DNA from: Burkholderiales bacterium RIFCSPLOWO2_12_FULL_65_40
Lineage (GTDB): Bacteria; Pseudomonadota; Gammaproteobacteria; Burkholderiales; Burkholderiaceae_C
Direction: 5' to 3'
Assembly: GCA_001770955.1 (NCBI GenBank)
Contig: MESL01000002.1
Location: forward strand, 49,593 to 113,592
Length of the DNA: 64,000 nt
Positions 18,286 through 26,536 of this stretch are shown here, one piece after another (the stretch's first letter is position 1; each line of letters opens with the position of its first letter). A model generated the notes under the pieces. That model made no database searches, was not told the origin of the DNA, and was given only the letters and a program-made list of their open reading frames with translations. Both the position numbers and the translations under genes were made by a program.

Positions 18286-18963
18286 ATGAATCACCCCGCT
18301 GTTTACCGGGCTGACACCACCCATTCCGGACTGGGCACCACCCTCTCGACCCACCGGGTGCTGCGCAACACCTACGCGCTGCTGTCCATGACCTTGCTGT
18401 TCAGCGCGGCCGTGGCAGGCACGGCCGTGGCCCTGCGCCTGCCCGCACCGGGGCTCATCCTCACGCTGGCGGGATACTTCGGCCTGCTGTTCCTGATCCA
18501 CAAGGTGCAGAACAGCGGCTGGGCCGTGGGTGCGGTCTTCGCGCTCACCGGCTTCATGGGCTACACCCTGGGCCCGGTGCTGTCGGCCCATCTGGCGCTG
18601 CCCGGCGGCGGGCAGACCATTGCCCTGGCGCTGGGCGCCACCGGTGCCACCTTCCTGGCGCTGTCGGGCTATGTGCTGGCCACCCGGCGCGACTTCAGCT
18701 TCATGGGCGGTTTCCTGTTTGCGGGCATGGTGATTGCCATCCTCGCCGGGCTCGCGGCCATGTTCTTCCAGATGCCTGCGCTGGGTCTGGCGGTTTCTGC
18801 CATGGTGGCACTGCTGTCGGCGGGCCTGATCCTGTTCGAGACCAGCCGCATCGTCAACGGCGGCGAAACCAACTATGTGCTCGCCACCGTGGGCCTGTTT
18901 GTTTCGCTGTTCAACCTGTTCACCAGCCTGCTGAGCCTGTTCGGCTTCAGCACCAACGACTGA
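18286..18963 (+). CDS. yccA: Bax inhibitor-1/YccA family membrane protein
   Basis: This encodes 225 residues with seven hydrophobic segments, the Bax inhibitor-1 (PF01027) architecture. The opening 'VLRNTYALLSMTLLFSA', 'GFMGYTLGPVLSAHLAL' and the C-terminal SRIVNGGETNYVLATVGLF are close to bacterial YccA. In E. coli YccA binds and restrains the FtsH protease in the inner membrane. The ATG at 18286 follows TGGAGACC. The small glycine-zipper protein gene begins 25 bp after the stop, so they may be co-transcribed. Confidence 0.9.
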   Translation: MNHPAVYRADTTHSGLGTTLSTHRVLRNTYALLSMTLLFSAAVAGTAVALRLPAPGLILTLAGYFGLLFLIHKVQNSGWAVGAVFALTGFMGYTLGPVLSAHLALPGGGQTIALALGATGATFLALSGYVLATRRDFSFMGGFLFAGMVIAILAGLAAMFFQMPALGLAVSAMVALLSAGLILFETSRIVNGGETNYVLATVGLFVSLFNLFTSLLSLFGFSTND

Positions 18964-18988
18964 TTATTCTTTTCTACAAGGAAGCACC

Positions 18989-19438
18989 ATGACCACCATT
19001 TCCCGTACTGCCGCTGCCGTCATCGCCCTGAGCGTAGCCGCCTTCACCCTGCCCACTGCAGCACACGCCAAGCGGATGGGCGGCGGCTCGCGCAGCATTC
19101 CACCGACCAGCATCGGCAAGGCGCCTGCAAAGCCGGCGGCTCCGGCGGCCCCTGCAGCACCCAGTGCCCCCGCCGCTCCTGCGGCGGCAGCAGCGCCAGC
19201 CCCTGCGGCTGCCGCAGCACCCGCAGCCCGCGGTCCCGGCATGATGGGCACCATGGGTGCTGCCGCCGTCGGCGCCGTGGCGGGCTCCATGGTCGGCAAT
19301 GCCATGGCCTCCCCCAACAAGGAAGTGACGGCCAAGGAAGCCGAAGCCCAGGCCGCCGAGAAGGAAGCCAAGGAGCTGCAACGCAAGGCCGACGAAGCCA
19401 AGGCCAAGGCAGAAGCCGCACGCGCTGCGGCCAAGTAA
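18989..19438 (+). CDS. Exported Ala/Pro-rich glycine-zipper protein with charged C-terminal helix
   Basis: This encodes 149 residues. A clear signal peptide ends at AHA (about 26). A low-complexity Ala/Pro linker follows (about 45-80), then a glycine-zipper-like segment GTMGAAAVGAVAGSMVGNAM (about 87-106), and a long alternating-charge helix of Lys/Glu/Ala from about 110 to the end, likely a coiled coil. I recognise no family. Glycine zippers insert in membranes and charged Ala-rich helices are common in envelope-tethering proteins, so an envelope role is a guess. AAGGA precedes the ATG. It follows yccA closely. Confidence 0.7.
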   Translation: MTTISRTAAAVIALSVAAFTLPTAAHAKRMGGGSRSIPPTSIGKAPAKPAAPAAPAAPSAPAAPAAAAAPAPAAAAAPAARGPGMMGTMGAAAVGAVAGSMVGNAMASPNKEVTAKEAEAQAAEKEAKELQRKADEAKAKAEAARAAAK

Positions 19439-19446
19439 GCCGCTCG

Positions 19447-19471
19447 AACGGCCCTGCTTGCAGGGCCGTTT
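19447..19471 (+). terminator. Rho-independent terminator after the glycine-zipper gene
   Basis: A perfect 11-bp stem (AACGGCCCTGC, 19447-19457; GCAGGGCCGTT, 19460-19470) has a two-base apex and a short T run (TTT, 19469-19471). It lies nine bases after the TAA. The short U tract makes it moderately strong. Confidence 0.7.
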
Positions 19472-19562
19472 CATCGGGGTGAGCAGACACCGGTGGCAGG
19501 CACACCCAACTGCTAGCATCTGCGGTGGTGCACCTTTCTTTCGCACCGCCAAGGAGTGCCCC

Positions 19563-21215
19563 GTGACCCTCGCCCCCTCTTTGCAGCGGCCCTTCGGGCC
19601 GACCCTCGCCGCAGCCGCCCTGCTGTGCGCCGCAGCCAGCGCAGCGGCGCAGGACACCTCCCGCATCGCCCGCGTCACGGTCTACCCCGGCGTGGCCACG
19701 GTCGAACGCGTGGCCAAGGTACCGGCCGGCGCGCGCAGCCTCACGCTGACCTGCCTGCCCGCCTCGCTGGACACGCAAAGCCTGCAGATCCAGGCCGACG
19801 CCGCCGTGCGCGTGGGCGAGTTCAGCGTGCTCACCGAGGACCGCGACGTGGCCAGCGCCTGCGCCAGCCCGCTCGACGGCCGCATCCGCGAGCTGGAGGA
19901 CCAGATCGCGGGGGTGAAAGCCGAGGCGGGCGCGCTGCAACTGGTGGACGGCTACCTCAAGGCCGTGGCGAGCGGCCCCGCAGGCGACGATGCCACCGCA
20001 GCGCGCGGCCCCGCCGTCACGCCCGCACAGCTCGACGCCATGGCCGAGGCGCTGCGCAAGTCCGGCCAGGACACCCAGACGCGTGCCCACCAGCTCAAGC
20101 GCCGGCAGGAGGCGCTGGAACTCGCCCTCAAGCCGCTCACCACCGAGCGCGACCGCGTGGCCAGCCAGCGCGCACGCGTGGTCTCGGTCACCGTGAATCT
20201 GGCCGCCGAGCGCGAGGGCGAACTGCGCCTGGCCTACCAGGTGCGCGGCCCCGGCTGGCAGCCCAGCTACCGTGCCACGCTCGACGCCGCCAAGCCCGGC
20301 GTACTCCTCGAACGCCTGGCGCTGGTGGCGCAAATCAGCGGCGAGGACTGGAGCAACGTGCAGCTGACGTTGTCCACCGGCCAGCCGAACCGCGCGACGC
20401 AGGGCCGCCTGCCGCGCCCCTGGACACTGGACGTGGCGCCGCCGCCCCAGCCCCGCCCGCCCGCACCTGCCATGGCCATGGCGCCCGCCCCTGCGGCAGC
20501 CCCCCTCATGCGCGAGCGCAGCAATGGGGTGCAGGAAGCCATGCCGAGCTTCGACGTGAGCACGGTGGACAAGGGTTTCGCCACCGAATTCGCAGTGCCC
20601 CAGCGCATCACCGTGCCCTCCAACGGCCAGCGCATCACGCTGGCGCTGGGCACGCACAACACCCCCGCCCAGCTCATCACCCGCACCGCGCCGGGGGTGG
20701 AAGAAGCTGCCTACCTCGTGGCCGAGATTGCACCGCCCCCCGGCGTGTGGCCAGCTGGCAGCGTGGGTCTGTACCGCGACGGCGCCTTTGTGGGCACGGG
20801 GCGGCTCGACTTTGCCACCGCCACGGCCACCACCTCGGGCGCCGCGCCCGTGGCCAGTCTCTCGTTCGGGCGCGACGAACTGGTGCTGGTGCGCGCCGAT
20901 GCGCCGCAAGATGTGACCGGCAGCACCGGCCTGACCGGCGCGCGCACCGAACGCAAGACGCGCCGCGCCTACCAGGTGGAGAACCGCCACCGGAACGCCA
21001 TCGACCTGCAGGTGCTGCATGCCGCACCGGTCTCGCGCCACGAAAAGATCGAGGTGGAGTCCCACTACCAGCCCGCGCCCTCCGACCTGGCCTGGAACCG
21101 CCAGAGCGGCACCATCGCCTGGCGGCAGAGCCTGGCCGCTGGCGCCACGGCGCAATTCAACGCCGAACACACCCTGCGCTACCCCAAGGACATCGAGCTG
21201 CTCGAGCGGCCCTGA
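19563..21215 (+). CDS. DUF4139 / MuiA-like exported protein
   Basis: This encodes 550 residues. The GTG at 19563 follows AAGGAG and gives an N-terminal signal sequence ending near ASAAAQ. The N-terminal DUF4140-type strand (VTVYPGVATVERVAKVPAGA) is followed by a coiled-coil region (about 95-205) and a C-terminal DUF4139 beta domain (AYQVRGPGWQPSYRATLD; GEDWSNVQLTLSTGQP, the most conserved part). A Pro/Ala-rich insert (about residues 296-320) splits the domain. MuiA in Pseudomonas was named a mucoidy inhibitor; the biochemistry is unknown. It lies after a terminator and starts a plus-strand group with uspA, pgpA and cinA. Confidence 0.85.
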   Translation: MTLAPSLQRPFGPTLAAAALLCAAASAAAQDTSRIARVTVYPGVATVERVAKVPAGARSLTLTCLPASLDTQSLQIQADAAVRVGEFSVLTEDRDVASACASPLDGRIRELEDQIAGVKAEAGALQLVDGYLKAVASGPAGDDATAARGPAVTPAQLDAMAEALRKSGQDTQTRAHQLKRRQEALELALKPLTTERDRVASQRARVVSVTVNLAAEREGELRLAYQVRGPGWQPSYRATLDAAKPGVLLERLALVAQISGEDWSNVQLTLSTGQPNRATQGRLPRPWTLDVAPPPQPRPPAPAMAMAPAPAAAPLMRERSNGVQEAMPSFDVSTVDKGFATEFAVPQRITVPSNGQRITLALGTHNTPAQLITRTAPGVEEAAYLVAEIAPPPGVWPAGSVGLYRDGAFVGTGRLDFATATATTSGAAPVASLSFGRDELVLVRADAPQDVTGSTGLTGARTERKTRRAYQVENRHRNAIDLQVLHAAPVSRHEKIEVESHYQPAPSDLAWNRQSGTIAWRQSLAAGATAQFNAEHTLRYPKDIELLERP

Positions 21216-21303
21216 TGCCGCACCGGCGCACCGGGTCATACGGCCCGGGCCGCACGCAGTGGATGACAATCCGGGCCTTCTCCACGACGCTACAGACACC
21301 GCC

Positions 21304-21783
21304 ATGTATTCCCGCATCCTCGTCCCGATCGACGGCAGCCCCACCTCCGACCATGCCCTGGCAGAGGCCGGGCAGCTCGCCCGGCTCACCGGCGCGCAGG
21401 TGCGGCTGCTGCACATCATGGACCCGGTCGCACATGTCAGCGGCTTCGAGCGCCCCGAAACCTACCGCCAGGACATCTTGCCCCTGGCCCGCCAGAACGC
21501 TCAGGCGCTGCTCGACAAGGCACGCGGCCAGCTCACGGACGCAGGCGTGGCCACCGAAGCCGAGCTGATCGAGAGCCGCGACGCCAGTGTGGCGCGCCTG
21601 GTGGTCGAGCACGCCAGCCAGTGGGGTGCCTCGGTGATCGTGCTGGGCACCCAGGGGCGGCGCGGCATCGAGCGCATGCTGATGGGCAGCGACGCCGAAC
21701 AGATCGCCCGCCACGCCTCCGTGCCCGTGCTGCTGGTGCGGCGGCCCGCCCCTCCTGCGGCCTCGGCCACCCCCAGCGCCTGA
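21304..21783 (+). CDS. Universal stress protein UspA family
   Basis: This encodes 159 residues with one Usp domain. MYSRILVPIDGSPTSDHAL opens the Rossmann-like fold, and GTQGRRGIERMLMGSDAE provides the Gly-x2-Gly-x9-Gly-Ser ATP-binding loop, so this is an ATP-binding type Usp. The C-terminus VPVLLVRRP is typical. These cytoplasmic proteins accumulate under stress; the individual target is not predictable. The gene lies 88 bp after the DUF4139 gene and 12 bp before pgpA. Confidence 0.92.
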   Translation: MYSRILVPIDGSPTSDHALAEAGQLARLTGAQVRLLHIMDPVAHVSGFERPETYRQDILPLARQNAQALLDKARGQLTDAGVATEAELIESRDASVARLVVEHASQWGASVIVLGTQGRRGIERMLMGSDAEQIARHASVPVLLVRRPAPPAASATPSA

Positions 21784-21795
21784 ACCGCCCTCGCG

Positions 21796-22314
21796 ATGAC
21801 AACCCCCGCCAGCCCTTCCCTGCGGCCCACCGTCCGCTTCCTTCTGGCCCACCCGGCCCATTTCATGGCCCTGGGCTTCGGTTCGGGCCTTTCGCGCGCC
21901 GCGCCCGGCACCATGGGCACGCTCTGGGCCTGGCTCGCCTTTCTGGTGCTGCAGCAGTGGTTCGCCACGCCGCTGCAGATGGGCCTCGTGATCGCCGCCA
22001 GCACCCTGGGCGGCTGGTGGGCCTGCACCGTGACCGCACGCCACATGGGCGTCGCCGACCCCGGCAGCATCGTCTGGGACGAAGTGGTGGCCTTCTGGCT
22101 GGTGCTGTGGCTGGCCATGCCCATGGGCTTCTGGGGGCAACTCGCCGCTTTCGCGCTGTTCCGCTTCTTCGACGCCGCCAAGCCCGGCCCGGTGGGCTGG
22201 GCCGACAGCCTGTTCAAAGGCTTTGGCTGGCGCGGCGGCTGGGGTATCCTGTTTGACGACTTCGTGGCGGCCTTCTGCACGCTGCTGGTGATTGCGCTGT
22301 GGAGGTTCTGGTGA
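21796..22314 (+). CDS. pgpA: Phosphatidylglycerophosphatase A
   Basis: This encodes 172 residues that dephosphorylate phosphatidylglycerophosphate to phosphatidylglycerol in the inner membrane. PgpA family features are GFGSGLSRAAPGTMGTLWAW at the N-terminus, DPGSIVWDEVVAFW (the acidic metal-binding segment), 'FRFFDAAKPGPVGWAD' and GWGILFDDFVAA. The hydrophobic segments between these motifs are as expected. Its TGA overlaps the GTG start of cinA (GTGA), a very common pgpA-cinA arrangement in beta-proteobacteria. Confidence 0.95.
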   Translation: MTTPASPSLRPTVRFLLAHPAHFMALGFGSGLSRAAPGTMGTLWAWLAFLVLQQWFATPLQMGLVIAASTLGGWWACTVTARHMGVADPGSIVWDEVVAFWLVLWLAMPMGFWGQLAAFALFRFFDAAKPGPVGWADSLFKGFGWRGGWGILFDDFVAAFCTLLVIALWRFW

Positions 22315-22850
22315 GCCCATCCACCCCTGACAATTCACTATCAAATAAGGAGCTACCTACGCTTGATGGTAAAGCGCTGGATGCCATTTTGACTGATATT
22401 TCCGGTCGGTTGCTGGCGCGCGGTGAGATGCTGGCCACGGCAGAAAGCTGCACCGGTGGCCTGATCGCCGCCGCCTGCACCGATCTCGCCGGATCGAGCC
22501 AGTGGTTCGAGCGTGGCTTTGTGACGTACTCCAACGCCGCCAAGACCGAACTGCTGGGCGTGGACGCGGCCCTGATCGCGCAGCATGGCGCCGTGAGCGA
22601 ATCCGTGGCCCGTGCCATGGCCGAAGGCGCCATCGCCCGCTCCCACGCCCAGGCCGGCGTGGCCGTGACCGGCGTGGCCGGCCCCACGGGCGGTAGCGCC
22701 GAAAAACCCGTGGGCACGGTCTGGCTGGCGTGGCATGTGGACGGCCGCACGCACAGCGAACTGCGGCAGTTTGCGGGCGACCGCGCCGCCGTGCGCATGG
22801 CCACGGTGCGGCATGCGCTGGCCCGTCTGGCGCGCCTGCTGGGGACTTGA
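22311..22850 (+). CDS. pncC: CinA-type nicotinamide-nucleotide amidohydrolase (PncC)
   Basis: This encodes 179 residues, the stand-alone CinA C-terminal domain that deamidates nicotinamide mononucleotide in NAD recycling. Motifs are MLATAESCTGGLIAAACTD, 'FVTYSNAAKTELLGV', VAVTGVAGPTGG and KPVGTVWLAW. The GTG at 22311 overlaps the pgpA TGA and has GGAGG at 22301-22305. The first 35 or so residues before GEMLATAESCTGG are an unusual extension: codons from about 22340 to 22402 are a copy of the palindromic mini-repeat read in frame. The catalytic domain is complete. Confidence 0.92.
   Translation: MSPSTPDNSLSNKELPTLDGKALDAILTDISGRLLARGEMLATAESCTGGLIAAACTDLAGSSQWFERGFVTYSNAAKTELLGVDAALIAQHGAVSESVARAMAEGAIARSHAQAGVAVTGVAGPTGGSAEKPVGTVWLAWHVDGRTHSELRQFAGDRAAVRMATVRHALARLARLLGT
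22340..22402 (+). repeat. Palindromic mini-repeat copy B, inside the cinA/pncC start region
   Basis: An AT-rich block carries the ordered elements GAGCTACC-TACGCTTGATGG-TAAAGCGCTGG-ATGCCATTTTGA. These align with the copy in thiL. It is read in frame and supplies about 20 residues of the N-terminal extension of PncC. Confidence 0.7.
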
Positions 22851-22922
22851 CGCAGCGCCATCCACCCCGCAGGATGCGCTTCAGCGCCACACCCTTCCGG
22901 CACTGAGATTGTCCAGTCCACC

Positions 22923-24614
22923 ATGGCACCGTCGCGCACGTTCACCCTCCGCAGCCTGCGGGGCCAGCTCACCCTCTGGTTCAGCGGCCTGACGCTGCTG
23001 ACGCTGCTGTGCGTCGGGCTCTATGTCGGACGGCTGGCCACGCAGCAAATGGCCGCCTCGGCCGGGGCCTCCGTCCACGCCATGGCCCTGACGGCCGCCG
23101 ACCTGCTGGGCGCCGGCCTGCGCGAACGCGAACTGGACATCGTGCTGCTCAGCCAGGCGCCGCACTTCACACGCGGCGACCTGACGCACCCCGACCTGCT
23201 GCTGTCGCTCCAGCGGCGGCGGGCCGTGCGCCAGGAATTCGCCTGGATGGGGGTAGTCGACCCGCAGGGCAAGGTCGTCCAGGCCGTCGACGGCCTGCTG
23301 CAAGGGCAGTCCGTGGCCCAGCAGCCCTGGTTCATCGCCGCACGTTCGGGGGTCTATGCGGGTGACTTGCACAAAGCCCTGCTGCTGGAAAAGATGCTTC
23401 CCAAGCCGCCCGACGGGGAACCACTGCGTTTCATTGATTTTGCCGCTCCGATCCGTAACCTCCGCGGCGACTTGGTCGGTGTGGTGGGTGCCCACATCCA
23501 TTGGCGCTGGGTGGCCCAGACCGTGCAGTTGGCGTTTGACCAGAGCACGCAGGACAACGGCGCCGAAATCCTGATCATCAACAAGGAAGGTGTGGTGCTG
23601 TACCCGCAGAAACTGGCGCAACGGTTTCTGCTTCCGGCCGAACTGCGCAGCTCCGGCCCGGGCCGGCGCTACACCCAGGTCCGATGGGACGATGACCAGG
23701 ACTACCTCACCAGCGTGGTCGCGGTGAATTCACGCACCTCCCAGCACCTGGGCTGGAGCATCGTGGTGCGCCAGCCGCTGGAGCAGGCCCTCCAACCCGC
23801 CCATGCCATGCGCGACCGGCTGCTGACACTGGGCCTGCTGGCAGCCCTGGTCTTTGGCGCGGTGGCTCTGCACCTGGGCCGTTTGTTCAGCCGCCCCATC
23901 GAGCAGCTGGCCGAGGCCGCGCGCCGCATCGAGCGCGGCGACAGCCAGGCGGATTTTCCTGAAAAAGGGCAACTGACCGAAGTGGAGCAACTGGGCCAAT
24001 CCCTGCGCTCGATGACCCGGGCGCTGCTGGCCCACGAGCGCGAACTGGAGGAGATCAACCAGTCGCTCGAAGCCCAGGTGCTGCAACGCACCGAGGCGCT
24101 AGCAGCCGCCAACCGCGAACTGGAACAACTGGCCACGCGCGACGCACTGACCGGCGTGCACAACCGGCGGCGCTTTGACGACAAGCTGAACGAATGCCTG
24201 GAGGTCGCCCAGCGCACCGCGCAGGGCTTTGCCGTGCTGCTGATCGATGCCGACCACTTCAAAAAGGTGAACGACACCTATGGCCATCCTGCGGGGGACG
24301 CGGTGCTGCAGACACTGGCGCGGGTGCTGAGCGAGACGACCCGGGCCGTTGATTTCGTGGCACGCTACGGCGGCGAAGAATTCGTCGTTCTGCTGCCGCA
24401 CACCGCGGACGCCGGGCACGCCATGGCAGCAGCCGAAAAAATCCGCACGGCCATCGCCGACGCCACCTTCCCGGGGCCTGGGCGGTTGACGGTCAGCATC
24501 GGCGCCAGCCTGTGGCAGCCTGCCGACCCCGATGCGAGCGGCGTGATCGAACGCGCCGACGCGGCGCTCTACCAGGCCAAGGCCGCCGGGCGCAACCGGG
24601 TCGTTCTGGGTTGA
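22923..24614 (+). CDS. Membrane diguanylate cyclase with extracytoplasmic Cache-type sensor
   Basis: This encodes 563 residues. One transmembrane helix lies at about 14-36, and a large periplasmic dCache-like sensor at about 40-285 (MGVVDPQGKVVQAVDGLLQG is typical of PAS-like Cache strands). A second helix (about 300-322), HAMP (about 322-375), a coiled coil and a GGDEF domain (about 405-560) follow. The active site ARYGGEEFVVLLP is intact and RAVD forms the inhibitory site five residues before it. It synthesises c-di-GMP in response to an unknown ligand. It sits 72 bp after pncC. Confidence 0.9.
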   Translation: MAPSRTFTLRSLRGQLTLWFSGLTLLTLLCVGLYVGRLATQQMAASAGASVHAMALTAADLLGAGLRERELDIVLLSQAPHFTRGDLTHPDLLLSLQRRRAVRQEFAWMGVVDPQGKVVQAVDGLLQGQSVAQQPWFIAARSGVYAGDLHKALLLEKMLPKPPDGEPLRFIDFAAPIRNLRGDLVGVVGAHIHWRWVAQTVQLAFDQSTQDNGAEILIINKEGVVLYPQKLAQRFLLPAELRSSGPGRRYTQVRWDDDQDYLTSVVAVNSRTSQHLGWSIVVRQPLEQALQPAHAMRDRLLTLGLLAALVFGAVALHLGRLFSRPIEQLAEAARRIERGDSQADFPEKGQLTEVEQLGQSLRSMTRALLAHERELEEINQSLEAQVLQRTEALAAANRELEQLATRDALTGVHNRRRFDDKLNECLEVAQRTAQGFAVLLIDADHFKKVNDTYGHPAGDAVLQTLARVLSETTRAVDFVARYGGEEFVVLLPHTADAGHAMAAAEKIRTAIADATFPGPGRLTVSIGASLWQPADPDASGVIERADAALYQAKAAGRNRVVLG

Positions 24615-24630
24615 TTCCCGCGCGATGCCC

Positions 24631-24645
24631 GGGGCCTGCGGCCCC
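24631..24645. terminator. Short GC hairpin between convergent genes
   Basis: GGGGCC (24631-24636) and GGCCCC (24640-24645) form a 6-bp stem with a TGC loop in the 37-bp gap between the convergent cyclase and SEC-C genes. There is no U tract on either strand, so termination is a weak guess based on position. Confidence 0.3.
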
Positions 24646-24651
24646 TCCAAG

Positions 24652-25473
24652 TCAGGCGCCGTGGCATTTCTTGAACTTTTTGCCGCTGCCGCACCAGCAG
24701 GGGTCGTTGCGGCCCGGCTCGGGCGGCTTGCGCAGGGTCTCGACGCGCGGGCCCATGCTCTTCCAGAGCTGGCGCAGGTCATACACCGCCCAGATGGCCT
24801 CGCCGAAGGCCTCAACGCGCGCCTTGCTGGTGCTGGGCGCACCGTCCTCGCTGTACATGCAGACCTCGGGCTTGCCGGTGTCGTCCTCGGTCAGCGCGAC
24901 GATGCGCTCCAGCGCGTCGTCGAGCCACTGCGCGGCCTCCTTGTCGCGCGGCGTGGCCCATTCGTCGGGCCAGTTCTCCACGGCAAACATGAAGCCCAGC
25001 GCCCAGACCTGGCCGAACGACGGAACCTCCTGGCCTTCCAGTTCGGCGCGCTCCTGCTCGGGCAGGCTGGCGACGGCGCCGCGCATGTCCATGGCCTCGG
25101 GGGCATAGGCTTCGTCTTCGTCGAGGGATTTGACCTCGGCGTCGAGCTGGCGCACCACTTCGTTCCAGCGGCGCATCCATAACTCGATGAAGCGCGCCTG
25201 CTGCGCGGCATCGGTGAACGCGGGCAGCAGCGGCAACGGTTCGCCCTCGGCCACTTCCAGCGCCTCACCGTCGCCCAGCAGCATGGGCAGGTATTCGGCG
25301 GGGGCGATGGAACGGCGCGTGCAGGCCAGCGCGGCCAGGAAGCCGTCGCAGAACTCCCACTGCGGAATTTCCTCGCCGCGCGTGCGCAGGTCGTCGAGCA
25401 GGGTGTCGAGCTCGTCCAGTTCGTCGGGGCCGAGGGCCGGTGCGCCGGCGTCGGAGGGGGCGGGGTGGTTCAT
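24652..25473 (-). CDS. UPF0149/YecA-like protein with C-terminal SEC-C zinc motif
   Basis: This encodes 273 residues. The N-terminal UPF0149-like helical domain contains LDTLLDDLRTRGEEIPQWE, 'FCDGFLAALACT' and 'GQVWALGFMFAVENWPDEW'. The C-terminus NDPCWCGSGKKFKKCHGA is the SEC-C motif (CxCxnCH), which binds zinc and in SecA contacts SecB and ribosomes. YecA has been linked to the Sec pathway, but its function is not settled. The ATG at 25473 is preceded by GGAG; an ATG 15 bp upstream is possible. It is divergent from the kinase-like gene. Confidence 0.85.
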   Translation of the reverse strand: MNHPAPSDAGAPALGPDELDELDTLLDDLRTRGEEIPQWEFCDGFLAALACTRRSIAPAEYLPMLLGDGEALEVAEGEPLPLLPAFTDAAQQARFIELWMRRWNEVVRQLDAEVKSLDEDEAYAPEAMDMRGAVASLPEQERAELEGQEVPSFGQVWALGFMFAVENWPDEWATPRDKEAAQWLDDALERIVALTEDDTGKPEVCMYSEDGAPSTSKARVEAFGEAIWAVYDLRQLWKSMGPRVETLRKPPEPGRNDPCWCGSGKKFKKCHGA

Positions 25474-25681
25474 GGGGGCTCCGTTCATCGGTGCAAAGGC
25501 TTTTATGATGCCCCCAGGCGCCTTGTGGCGGCCTGCGGGCGTGGCGGCAAGTGTAGCCCGCCCCATGGCCCCTGACAGCCCCCGGAACTTCCACTCCCTT
25601 GCCCATGCAGCCCCAGAGCCCCTTCACCGCCCCTCCGCCCCCCGCGCCGTCGCACAGCAGGCCACTCAGAGCCGTGCGCCC

Positions 25682-26509
25682 ATGACCGACGCTCCCTCCC
25701 CGTCCGGCCAGGCCCTGGCCCCCGACTACGCCGCCTTCCTGCACGAGCACTTGCCCGGACAACTGTCGAACGTGGCCAGCTATACGCTGGGGGACGAACA
25801 GGTCTGGCTCAAGAAAGCAGGAGCGCGCCACGGCATGGGACGCTACCGCGTGCTTGGTGCGCTGGCGAATCTTGCGCGGCTGGACGTGCTGCGCCCCGTG
25901 CCCAACCTGGGCGGCGAGGAGGCCATCGCCACCGAGGCGCGGCGCCTGCGCGACCTCAAGGCGCGCGGCCTGCGCGTGCCGCTGGTGCTGGCCCAGCAAG
26001 CCGACGGTCTGCTGCTGCGCCACCTGGGTCGCCCGGGCGAGCCCACGCCCTCGCTGGCCGACGAGATGCAGGCCGCCGTGGCCCGGGGCCCGGCCGCCGT
26101 GCAGGCGCTGTGGCTGCAGGGCCTGCTGGCGCTGGACCATGTGCATGCCACCGGAACCAGCCTGAGCCAGGCCTTTGCGCGCAACCTGGTGCGCTGCCCA
26201 GATGGCATCGTGGGCTACATCGACTTCGAGGACGACCCGGCCGCCAGCCTGCCGCTGGCGCAATGCCAGGCACGCGACGTGCTGTGCTACGTTCATTCCA
26301 CCGCGCTGTACCTGCGCGAGAGCGGTGCGCTGGACGCCGCCCGGCCGCTCTGGACCGCCTGGCTGGCGCAGCACAGCCCCGCCGTGCGCCGCGTGCTGGC
26401 TACCAGCATCGAGCGCATGGCCTGGCTGCGCCACCTGCCCGCCAGCCGACGCCTGGGGCGCGACCTGCAGCGCGCCCGGGCGGCGCATGATGTGCTGACC
26501 CCCGCCTGA
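25682..26509 (+). CDS. Protein-kinase-like phosphotransferase
   Basis: This encodes 275 residues. I read a kinase-like fold: VWLKKAGARHGMG (about 41-53) supplies a candidate VAIK-type Lys, GGEEAIATEARRL a candidate helix-C Glu, and 'HATGTSLSQAFARNLVR' followed by GYIDFEDDP gives a catalytic-loop-like RN plus a DFE metal-binding motif, as in LPS-kinase/BUD32-type atypical kinases. The substrate is unknown; lipid A/LPS or protein are both possible. The ATG at 25682 is the first start that gives a sensible N-terminus; upstream codons lie in the divergent region. The nitrilase gene starts 27 bp after it. Confidence 0.6.
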   Translation: MTDAPSPSGQALAPDYAAFLHEHLPGQLSNVASYTLGDEQVWLKKAGARHGMGRYRVLGALANLARLDVLRPVPNLGGEEAIATEARRLRDLKARGLRVPLVLAQQADGLLLRHLGRPGEPTPSLADEMQAAVARGPAAVQALWLQGLLALDHVHATGTSLSQAFARNLVRCPDGIVGYIDFEDDPAASLPLAQCQARDVLCYVHSTALYLRESGALDAARPLWTAWLAQHSPAVRRVLATSIERMAWLRHLPASRRLGRDLQRARAAHDVLTPA

Positions 26510-26536
26510 TTCTTCGCACCACCGACAGGAGCCCCC

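Noticed and set aside
19044..21419. 791-codon minus-strand open frame
   Set aside because: It covers the glycine-zipper, DUF4139 and UspA genes in antisense with no conserved motif; shadow frame.
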